NCBI GenBank assembly: GCA_963661055.1 | Contig: CAVLAC010000042.1 | Location: 1 to 16,273 of the forward strand | Direction of reading: 5' to 3' | DNA length: 16,273 bases | Source: UBA1067 sp963661055 | GTDB taxonomy: Bacteria > Verrucomicrobiota > Kiritimatiellia > RFP12 > UBA1067 | In this document: piece by piece, positions 6,986 to 13,353 of the stretch | Numbering within the stretch: the stretch's first letter is position 1 | Layout of the letters: every line of letters starts with the position of its first letter | Made by a program: the position numbers and the translations under genes | The notes under the pieces: model-generated | What the model was told of the DNA's origin: nothing | Databases searched by the model: none | What the model saw: only the letters and a program-made list of their open reading frames with translations

Positions 6986-7696
6986 ATGCTTGAAGTTCGT
7001 AAATTATCCTTCGCTTATACGCGGCATCCTCTTCTGAGAGATGTCTCGTTTGTCGTCTCGCCAGGCGAAGTAATTGGGCTTGTGGGCACGAATGGCGTGG
7101 GCAAATCAACGCTCCTCAAGATTCTCGCGACTGTGTTTATGCCGACTGTGGGGCAGGTGCTATTGGAGGGACGCGACGCGGCACGAAATCCGCTCGCCTA
7201 CCGCGCCTTAATCGGCTATATGCAAGAGGTTCCCGCGCTTTACGAAGAGATGTCCCCTAAGGCGTACCTCAAATATCGTGCACGGCTCAAGGGCGAGCCC
7301 GAGAAGCGCATTCGGCGACGGATGTCTGAGGCTAGTGAACTCTGCCGCGTGACGGAGTTTCAGGATGTTCCCATCGGCAAACTCTCATTTGGACAGCGAA
7401 AGCGCGTCGCTTTGGCGGACGCTCTACTGCTACGGCCGCGCGTCTTGCTCCTCGATGATTTGTGCGCGGGACTGGACGCGGCAATGCGTGAGACGATGGG
7501 GCAAATCATAACTGCCGCGACCGCCTTCTCGTGCGTCATTGTCTCGGGGCACGAACTTACGGATATGCTTCGCTGGGTGACGCGGGTACTCGTGTTGAGG
7601 GACGGTGCGATTACGGGGGCATTGCCTGTCGCGGGCACGGAAAAGCCGCTTCTAGAGGCGCGGATAGTTTCCCTAATGAAAGGCGAGGTGAAATGA
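6986..7696 (+). CDS. GldA/NatA-like ABC-2 transporter ATPase
   Basis: This 236-residue ATPase is the nucleotide-binding subunit of the three-gene unit 6986-11489. Walker A is GTNGVGKST (34-42), the Q-loop glutamine is Gln80 in GYMQE, the signature is LSFGQRKR (133-140), and the H-loop His is His189 in VSGHE. Walker B reads LLLDD (154-158), so the usual catalytic glutamate after the Walker B aspartate is Asp158, followed by LCAGLD. This substitution often slows ATP hydrolysis in ABC proteins. The sequence resembles ATPases of the gliding-motility GldA and NatA type, but the same module is widespread in non-gliding bacteria, so motility should not be assumed. No Shine-Dalgarno site precedes the ATG, fitting the predicted leaderless mRNA. 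The stop overlaps the permease start as ATGA. Confidence 0.88.
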   Translation: MLEVRKLSFAYTRHPLLRDVSFVVSPGEVIGLVGTNGVGKSTLLKILATVFMPTVGQVLLEGRDAARNPLAYRALIGYMQEVPALYEEMSPKAYLKYRARLKGEPEKRIRRRMSEASELCRVTEFQDVPIGKLSFGQRKRVALADALLLRPRVLLLDDLCAGLDAAMRETMGQIITAATAFSCVIVSGHELTDMLRWVTRVLVLRDGAITGALPVAGTEKPLLEARIVSLMKGEVK

Positions 7697-9759
7697 GCCC
7701 TGTACGCCTAACATTTTCGCGAATCATTGGCCGCGCTCGCGTTGCCTTCACGAATGCGCTGGTGACACCCTGCTTTTTGGCAGTCACGGCGGGACTTTTT
7801 GCGTATAATCTCTTTTCTTCCGAAGGGCTTCACCAAACGCCTGGTCTTCTCTGGAGCGTTTCCGTCGCGCCCATCTTACCGTTCTTGACGGTGTTCCTTG
7901 GTATGAACACATGGAGCGATGAGTTCCGTTCGGGGCGACTTGAGGAACTACTTTCTGTCGCCGTCAAAGAGCGCGATTTCGTCTTGGGCAAGTTCTTCGG
8001 CGTATGGCTTCTCACCTTGCGAGATTTGGTGCTCTCTTTGGTGCTAACGGGCGGCGTTCTTTATTTCTTTAATTCGAATCTCCTCATTAATTATGCGGCG
8101 ACGAGTTTTGTGACAGGATTCTTAGCCCTCGCCCTGCAGGCAATGCTTTGGAGTGCTCTAGTTGTCGTACTTAGTTCGCTAACGCGGAGCGCGGCAGTTG
8201 CCGCTATTGTCGCCCTCGTTTTAATTGTGCTCGTACCGCGTGGCGGATGGTTCGCGGCACTCGCGTGGATGCCAGGCGGCTCGGCGCGTTTGGGGGCGAT
8301 GCCACTTGATGCGCACATCATAGACTTAGCGACGGGGCACATCTCTATCGCGGCACTTGCGTTTTATGTACTCGGCACTTTCGCGGCACTCTTTATTTGC
8401 ACAAATGTCATCTATTCGCGGCGTTTGGTGGGTGTCGGTAATAAGTCCGCGCGCTGTTCGATTCGCGGCATTTCTATCCTTACCCTCCTCGCAGTCGCTT
8501 TGGCGTGGACGCTTACCCTGCGGTTTAATATCTTCTTTGAACTCCCCGCTTTCGTAAATACACAAGAGAAGTTCTCGGCACGTACGCGGCATATTATGTC
8601 CGAATCTCAGGGTGAACTTCGCGCGATTCTCTTTACTTCGCGCCGCGACCCCGACTTCAGGAGCTCCGCACGGTTTGTCCGCGCCTTCGCGCAGGAAACT
8701 GCCGCGCTCGGCGGCGCACATATTATCCCTCGCTACATCGACCCGCTCACCGACCCAGCGGCGGCGGGGCGCCTCATCGGTTCGGGCGTGCCTGAGAACT
8801 CCCTCGTCCTTGAGCAGGGGACTAAGCGCGTCATTGTCCCTCTCGAACGCGGCTTTGGCGAGCAAGTGTTTGCGTCCGCCTTGCAACGGATAACTCTCCC
8901 GCCCCAACAGCGCGCCATTTATTGGACGACGGGGCACGGCGAAATTGCCCTCACCGACTATGGCAAGTGGGGACTCAGCGATATTGCGCGGTCTATTGTG
9001 ATGGCGGGGTATCGCAATCAAGCCTTAGAGCTCTCGGAAAATAAGCCGATTCCCACGGACTGCGCCCTCATCATTGTTGCGGGGGCACGGACGGAGTTCT
9101 CGCGGCTTGAGCAAAGCCGACTTGAGGCGTACTTGCGCCAAGGCGGACGGCTTCTCGTCCTTCTTTCGTCGGTTCAAGGTGGCATTGCAGGTATGTTGCC
9201 CGCGTGGGGGATTAGTCCAAAACCCGCGCCGCAGGTAAATGCCGCGACTTTGACGGGGACGGATGTCCTCGTAACCGACTTTGCCAAGCACCCCATTGTC
9301 GCGCCTCTCAAGAATGAGAAGCTGATTTTTGACTTCCCAATTGCGCTCGCTACTTCCGCTCACGCCGCGCAGCTCGGGGGCGTGGGAGCGGGCTCGTATA
9401 CGGAACTTTGCCGCGCTTCGGGAGTCTGCCGCGCGGCACTCGCCGAGTTTGGCGGCACTTCGCGCGAGGATGTCGTGGCGCGTCCTGCCCGAATTATTGT
9501 CGTCGGCGATGTGGGCTTCATCCAGAATGCGCGGCTTGAGAATTCCGTCTCGGCTAATCGCGACTTCTTTTTGAATTGTGTTGCCTATCTCGCGGGGGTG
9601 GATGCCCTCGCGGAAGCGAGTGTGGAAGCAAATCAGCTTGTTATTGGCTTAGACCGCTTGGAACGCATTCGTTTTGTGATTATCTCGGCACTCGCGGTGC
9701 CCGCAATTTTAGCTCTCTTGTTCGTCTTCTTGACAGCGGCGAGGAGGAATAAGCAATGA
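7693..9759 (+). CDS. GldF-GldG fusion: ABC-2 permease joined to a Gldg/IFT52-like domain
   Basis: This 688-residue membrane protein has two parts. The N-terminal third is an ABC-2 permease with about six membrane segments (roughly 20-40, 50-70, 100-125, 130-165, 170-190 and 215-240) and the characteristic LGMNTWSDEFRSGRLEELLSVAV stretch. A further segment near 255-275 leads into a soluble, presumably periplasmic, GldG-like region with FVNTQEKFS.RT, YWTTGHGE, a Rossmann-like ALIIVAGAR and LRQGGRLLVLLS. A final membrane helix lies near 658-680, followed by a basic tail. In Flavobacterium GldF and GldG are separate; here they are fused. I chose the ATG at 7693, which overlaps the previous stop (ATGA). 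An earlier start at 7531 would add 54 residues read in a shadow frame of the ATPase gene. The substrate is unknown. Confidence 0.87.
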   Translation: MSPVRLTFSRIIGRARVAFTNALVTPCFLAVTAGLFAYNLFSSEGLHQTPGLLWSVSVAPILPFLTVFLGMNTWSDEFRSGRLEELLSVAVKERDFVLGKFFGVWLLTLRDLVLSLVLTGGVLYFFNSNLLINYAATSFVTGFLALALQAMLWSALVVVLSSLTRSAAVAAIVALVLIVLVPRGGWFAALAWMPGGSARLGAMPLDAHIIDLATGHISIAALAFYVLGTFAALFICTNVIYSRRLVGVGNKSARCSIRGISILTLLAVALAWTLTLRFNIFFELPAFVNTQEKFSARTRHIMSESQGELRAILFTSRRDPDFRSSARFVRAFAQETAALGGAHIIPRYIDPLTDPAAAGRLIGSGVPENSLVLEQGTKRVIVPLERGFGEQVFASALQRITLPPQQRAIYWTTGHGEIALTDYGKWGLSDIARSIVMAGYRNQALELSENKPIPTDCALIIVAGARTEFSRLEQSRLEAYLRQGGRLLVLLSSVQGGIAGMLPAWGISPKPAPQVNAATLTGTDVLVTDFAKHPIVAPLKNEKLIFDFPIALATSAHAAQLGGVGAGSYTELCRASGVCRAALAEFGGTSREDVVARPARIIVVGDVGFIQNARLENSVSANRDFFLNCVAYLAGVDALAEASVEANQLVIGLDRLERIRFVIISALAVPAILALLFVFLTAARRNKQ
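9741..9747 (+). promoter_or_regulatory. Strong Shine-Dalgarno site for the DUF4340 gene
   Basis: GAGGAGG lies 8 bases before ATG 9756, inside the end of the permease gene. It supports the ATGA-overlap start. Confidence 0.75.
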
Positions 9760-11489
9760 ATAAGCGTCGCACCTATCTGTGGCTCATAAGCGCGATTATT
9801 CTGTTTGCCGCCGCGCATGTCTACCTATCCTGGCGCGGCAGACCCGCGCACGCCCTCATTACGCGCTCCGCCTTGTTGACGACAGCCCCAAGCGAAATTG
9901 CCGCGCTGACAATTGAGAAACAAGATTTCTCTAAGCCCCTCGTCTTTATGAAGCGCACCCAGTGGGAAATGACGAGTCCCTTCCTCGCACCCGTTGAGGC
10001 GGCGCAGGTGGACTCCTTCCTCGACGCATTCTTGAATGCTTTTATTCAGGCGACTTTTGATGAACACGAGCTTTTGCGTCTCGGCAAGTCGCGCATTGAC
10101 TTTGGGCTCGATAAGCCGCGTGCTAGCGTAAAACTCGAAAACGCGGCAGGCTCAGAAACGGAGTACCAATTTGGCGCACTCACGCCTTCCAAGAACGGAA
10201 TCTATGTCGCGGTGGAGGGTGAGGACGCTATTTATGTCGTCGATAGCCGCGTTTGGCAGTTTGTGGAGCGTCCGCTCGCCGATTATCGCAAGAAGACCTT
10301 GTTTGCTGAGGATGTTGTCGCGCGTGTGCAGTCCTTCGATATTCGCGAAGGGCAACGCGCCTTTTCGCGCTATGTCCGCAAGGAGGGCACTTGGTCGCAG
10401 GCAGGGGCGAATAACCCTACCGAGGGACGCGTCTCTAATTCCCGCATTGAGCAATTCTTGAAGGCACTCGCCTCTGCCCAAATCGAGTCTTTCGTGTGGC
10501 CCGTGGGCACTTCTAATGAGCCGCCCATCGCAACTTCCTCGCTACTCGCGGGGTACGGACTCGATGCCGAAAGTGCCGTCACGGTGACGCTCAAGAGTGC
10601 GAATGGTGTGGATAGTCAAATCTCGTTTGGGTCAACTGCCGCGTCTAATCTCGTGTATGCGCTCGTGCAAAATGCGTCCAGCGTCGTCCGTGTACCAGCG
10701 GATCTTCTAAAGTTGGCAGATACAGCCAATTTTACGGATTCTCGGCTTTTCCCCTACGCGGCAGAGGCGGTTACTACGCTACAACTTGAGGACGCGGGCA
10801 CCGTCTATTCCTTGGCGAAAGTTCCGTCGGGCGACTGGGGAATGACTGCCCCCATTGTAGCCCCTGCTGATAAGAGCACGGTTGAGGCGCTACTGGATAA
10901 TCTTCTTGCGCTTAAAGCCCCCCTCTCGGTGAACACAAATGACGCGCCCTTGAGCGCGGCACTTGGGACGCTAAAGGGCAAGTCGCCTACGCTTATTCTG
11001 CCGCGCGAAAGGGTGCTCGCGAATATCGCGCTTGAGAACTTGCGCAGTAGCGAAATGCTCTCCGTCCCCGCGACGGAAATCTCGCGCCTCGTCCTAACAA
11101 AAGCGGGGGAAGCGAAACCGCTCGCGATTGTCTATAATCCCGATCGCCGCGAATGGCTCGTTGAGCCGCCAATCGCGGGGAAGTCTCCCGAAATTGATGT
11201 AACGGCTGTCGCGGCAGTTTTGGCGCAATTGCAGTCCCTTAAGGCGGAACGGATTATAAAGCTCAAGGTCGCCCCCTCGGATTTGCGGCTTTACGGACTC
11301 GAGAGCCCGCGCCTCACGCTCAGCATTGACTCCACGAAAGCGGGGGCGGTGCGCCGCAACATCCTCATTGGTGACGCGGTAGAAGGGGGCGCTTACGCGA
11401 CAATTGGCGCGGCGGATGCCGTCTTTGTCTTGCCCGCGCGAGCGGTTCAAGCCTTTTCAACTTCTTTAGTTAAACCTGTAGAAAGGTAA
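9756..11489 (+). CDS. DUF4340 repeat protein, partner of the GldA/GldFG-like transporter
   Basis: This 577-residue protein has one N-terminal membrane helix (about 8-26, WLISAIILFAAAHVYLSW), with the rest predicted to be outside the cytoplasm. It matches the DUF4340 proteins that habitually follow GldA-GldG-type genes. I see four copies of one pattern, beginning near residues 47, 188, 338 and 442: I..L.(I/L), a short strand, W.(M/L)..P or an equivalent, then a helix such as V..LL..L..L.A. Copies 1, 3 and 4 are clearest (EIAALTIEK...WEMTSP, AVTTLQLED...WGMTAP, EISRLVLTK...WLVEPP). This suggests a repeated beta-rich periplasmic scaffold. Its biochemical function is not known. The coupled start and shared promoter suggest it forms a complex with the permease. 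Confidence 0.85.
   Translation: MNKRRTYLWLISAIILFAAAHVYLSWRGRPAHALITRSALLTTAPSEIAALTIEKQDFSKPLVFMKRTQWEMTSPFLAPVEAAQVDSFLDAFLNAFIQATFDEHELLRLGKSRIDFGLDKPRASVKLENAAGSETEYQFGALTPSKNGIYVAVEGEDAIYVVDSRVWQFVERPLADYRKKTLFAEDVVARVQSFDIREGQRAFSRYVRKEGTWSQAGANNPTEGRVSNSRIEQFLKALASAQIESFVWPVGTSNEPPIATSSLLAGYGLDAESAVTVTLKSANGVDSQISFGSTAASNLVYALVQNASSVVRVPADLLKLADTANFTDSRLFPYAAEAVTTLQLEDAGTVYSLAKVPSGDWGMTAPIVAPADKSTVEALLDNLLALKAPLSVNTNDAPLSAALGTLKGKSPTLILPRERVLANIALENLRSSEMLSVPATEISRLVLTKAGEAKPLAIVYNPDRREWLVEPPIAGKSPEIDVTAVAAVLAQLQSLKAERIIKLKVAPSDLRLYGLESPRLTLSIDSTKAGAVRRNILIGDAVEGGAYATIGAADAVFVLPARAVQAFSTSLVKPVER
11481..11486 (+). promoter_or_regulatory. Shine-Dalgarno site for purC
   Basis: GAAAGG overlaps the last sense codon of the DUF4340 gene and lies 7 bases before the purC ATG at 11494. 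Confidence 0.65.
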
Positions 11490-11493
11490 ATCT

Positions 11494-12396
11494 ATGAAAT
11501 ACGATAAAAATCACGCATTACTTGACTGCGAGATCCCGTCCCTCCCCAAAAAGAGTGGCAAAGTTCGCGATGTCTTTGACCTCGGCGACAAGCTCCTTAT
11601 GGTGGTGACGGACCGCATTAGCGCATTTGATGTTATCTTGCCTTGCGGCGTGCCCGATAAAGGTAAGGTGCTCAATCAACTTTCGCTCTTTTGGCTCAAG
11701 TTCTTTGGCATGCAAAATCACCTCATCACGGCGAATGTTGAGGAATATCCCGAAGTCTTGAAGCCTTACGCGGCAGATTTGCGCGGACGCTCCATGCTCG
11801 TCAAGAAGGTCGAGATGGTGCCCGTTGAATGTATCGCGCGCGGCTATTTGACGGGCTCGGGCTGGAAGGAATATTCCACGAAGGGCACGGTAAATGGCGA
11901 AAAGCTTCGCGAGGGTTACCAAAACGCCTCGAAGCTCGATGAAGTCCTCTTCACGCCTACCACGAAGGGCGAGATTGGCACTCACGATGAGGCGATTAAC
12001 TTCGAAGAAACCGTGAAGCTCGTCGGGGCGGAAACGGCGAAGGCTCTGCGCGAGGCAACAATTGACCTTTACACCAAGGCGGCGGACTATGCCCACGCGC
12101 GCGGCATTATTATCGCGGATACCAAGTTCGAGTTTGGCAAGGCGGCGGACGGCTCGCTGATTTTGGCGGACGAAGTTCTTACGCCTGACTCCTCGCGCTT
12201 TTGGCCGCAGGCGAGTTATGCGGTGGGGTCGAATCCGCCCTCGCTCGATAAGCAGTATGTGCGCGATTGGCTCGATTCCATCCACTTCAATCATCAGCCG
12301 CCAGGACCTGAATTGCCCGCGGATGTCATTTCGCGCACCCGTGAGATCTACCTCAAGGCGTTTGAGGACCTTGCGGGACACAAAATCGAACTCTAA
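11494..12396 (+). CDS. purC: SAICAR synthase (phosphoribosylaminoimidazole-succinocarboxamide synthase)
   Basis: PurC joins CAIR and aspartate with ATP to give SAICAR in purine synthesis. Family motifs run the full length: SGKVRDVFDLGDKLL..V.TDRISAFDVILPCGVPDKG near the N-terminus (ATP-binding region), PVECIARGYLTGSGWKEY, TPTTKGEIGTHDEAI, IIADTKFEFG, and LADEVLTPDSSRFWP near the C-terminus. At 300 residues it belongs to the longer PurC group (about 290-310, as in yeast and many bacteria) rather than the short E. coli type (about 237). It begins 4 bases after the DUF4340 stop. It is the second purine gene in the window, but lies about 5.7 kb from the IMP cyclohydrolase with unrelated genes between. 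Confidence 0.96.
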   Translation: MKYDKNHALLDCEIPSLPKKSGKVRDVFDLGDKLLMVVTDRISAFDVILPCGVPDKGKVLNQLSLFWLKFFGMQNHLITANVEEYPEVLKPYAADLRGRSMLVKKVEMVPVECIARGYLTGSGWKEYSTKGTVNGEKLREGYQNASKLDEVLFTPTTKGEIGTHDEAINFEETVKLVGAETAKALREATIDLYTKAADYAHARGIIIADTKFEFGKAADGSLILADEVLTPDSSRFWPQASYAVGSNPPSLDKQYVRDWLDSIHFNHQPPGPELPADVISRTREIYLKAFEDLAGHKIEL

Positions 12397-12404
12397 ACTA
12401 CAAT
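12375..12404 (+). promoter_or_regulatory. Possible weak promoter before ybaB-recR
   Basis: A -10-like TACAAT (12399-12404) follows a partial -35 GGGACA (12375-12380) with an 18-base spacer. It lies upstream of the longest plus-strand gap (12397-12440), which is AT-rich and ends in the ybaB ribosome site. The -35 matches only four of six positions, so this is tentative. Confidence 0.3.
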
Positions 12405-12421
12405 TTAACTAAACTCTAAAC
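12389..12421 (+). repeat. Two direct copies of AACTCTAAAC, 23 bases apart
   Basis: The 10-base word occurs at 12389-12398 (spanning the purC stop) and 12412-12421. The bases between include related AAACTA and AACTAAAC strings. It could be an operator-like repeat or simple AT-rich similarity. Confidence 0.5.
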
Positions 12422-12427
12422 ATTAAA

Positions 12428-12432
12428 AAGGA
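12428..12432 (+). promoter_or_regulatory. Shine-Dalgarno site for ybaB
   Basis: AAGGA lies 8 bases before the ATG at 12441 in an otherwise A/T-rich leader. Confidence 0.65.
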
Positions 12433-12440
12433 CTCCTAAA

Positions 12441-12752
12441 ATGGGAATGCTTGGACAACTTAAAGATGCAATGAAGATGCGTTCGGAAGCGAAGCGCATC
12501 CAAAACGAGATTCAGAAGATTACGGCTGAATATTCTAACGGCGGCATTACCGTCACCGCGCGCGGCGATATGACGATTACGCGTATCGTGATGGCACCTG
12601 AGGCTTATGACGAAGTGAAGGCGGGTAAGCCCGCACGCTTCGAGACAATGCTTTTCAATGTCGTCAACGGCGCCCTTAAGAAGGTGAAGGATGCGACACA
12701 GGCCGAAATGGCGAAGATGATGCAGGCGGAAGCCAAACTCTTCGGTAAATAA
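12441..12752 (+). CDS. ybaB: YbaB/EbfC family nucleoid-associated protein
   Basis: This 103-residue protein is of normal family length (about 100-115). YbaB/EbfC dimers bind DNA and are usually encoded next to recR, as here. The N-terminal helix is rich in Lys, Arg, Glu and Met (LGQLKDAMKMRSEAKRIQNEIQKI). The central strands carry the family pattern NGGITVTARGDMTITRIVMAPEAY, where G...V...G...I..I.I is conserved. The C-terminal helix holds the usual N.AL.K.....A.EM.K segment (NGALKKVKDATQAEMAKMMQ). The recR start follows the stop by 4 bases, giving the classical ybaB-recR pair. dnaX, often upstream of this pair, is absent from the window. Confidence 0.92.
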   Translation: MGMLGQLKDAMKMRSEAKRIQNEIQKITAEYSNGGITVTARGDMTITRIVMAPEAYDEVKAGKPARFETMLFNVVNGALKKVKDATQAEMAKMMQAEAKLFGK

Positions 12753-12756
12753 GAAG

Positions 12757-13353
12757 ATGTTGCGTCCGATTGAGGATCTCGAGAAGTGCCTCGCGAAATT
12801 GCCAGGCTTCGGGCGGCGTAGTGCCGCGCGCGCGGCACTTGCACTCGTTCGGGAGAAGGTTCGTCTCGCGGACCCACTTCTTGAGAGCCTCAAAATTGCC
12901 TGTGACTCGGTCTCGTGCTGTTCGCGCTGTGGGGCGTTTACGACGCGCACGGAAGATCCGTGCGCCCTTTGTACGGACCCCACACGCGAGAATGGCATAC
13001 TTTGTGTCGTAGAAGAGCCCTCGGACATCGTCTCACTTGAAGCGGCGGGGGTTTTTCACGGTCGCTACCACACCCTCGGCGGCAAGCTTGCCCCTGCGCG
13101 GCGGCAACCCCCCGAGAAGTTGCGGTTTGCTTCTCTCTTGGAGCGCATTGAGAAAGAGCACTTTACGGAAGTCTTTCTCGCGCTATCAACAGATATGGAT
13201 GGTGACGCGACGGCGGGGTATATCGCGGAACTCTTGCGGGAATATCCCATAAAAGTGACGCGGCTCGCGTTTGGACTCCCCGCCGATTCGGGCATTGCCT
13301 ATTCAGACCCCTTAACGCTTAAACGCGCCATTCAAGGACGCCGCGATGTCTGA
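12757..13353 (+). CDS. recR: Recombination mediator protein RecR
   Basis: RecR works with RecO and RecF to load RecA on gapped DNA. At 198 residues it is of normal length. The N-terminal helix-hairpin-helix region has LPGFGRRSAARAALAL (15-30). A zinc finger follows with Cys55, Cys58, Cys69 and Cys72 in the standard C-x2-C-x10-C-x2-C spacing. The Toprim domain starts near 81 (LCVVEEPSDIVSLE) and includes YHTLGGKLAP and a LSTD..GDATA motif near 145-157. The C-terminal IAYSDPLTLKRAIQGRR is the family's usual ending. The last 8 bases overlap the next gene in another frame. The segment encoding residues 21-28 contains a 20-base perfect palindrome (12820-12839) made of two inverted copies of the repeated word described under findings. 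Confidence 0.96.
   Translation: MLRPIEDLEKCLAKLPGFGRRSAARAALALVREKVRLADPLLESLKIACDSVSCCSRCGAFTTRTEDPCALCTDPTRENGILCVVEEPSDIVSLEAAGVFHGRYHTLGGKLAPARRQPPEKLRFASLLERIEKEHFTEVFLALSTDMDGDATAGYIAELLREYPIKVTRLAFGLPADSGIAYSDPLTLKRAIQGRRDV
12820..12839. repeat. Perfect 20-base palindrome inside recR
   Basis: AGTGCCGCG (12820-12828) and its inverse CGCGGCACT (12831-12839) flank the dinucleotide CG, forming a perfect self-complementary stretch. It consists of two head-to-head copies of the word that recurs across the window. Confidence 0.9.

Noticed and set aside
7531..7692. Upstream start that would add 54 residues to the GldF-GldG fusion.
   Set aside because: The added stretch is a shadow frame of the ATPase gene. 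ATG 7693 overlaps the ATPase stop as ATGA, as is usual in this window.
7804..7809. TATAAT inside the GldF-GldG gene, and a similar one at 2528-2533 in macA.
   Set aside because: Neither has the TGn extension, a -35 or a start codon at a sensible distance. They are chance matches in coding sequence.
11518..12381. A 287-codon open frame on the minus strand opposite purC.
   Set aside because: purC is fully supported by family motifs along its whole length, and the antisense frame gives an Arg-rich product with no recognisable motif. It is a by-product of codon bias.
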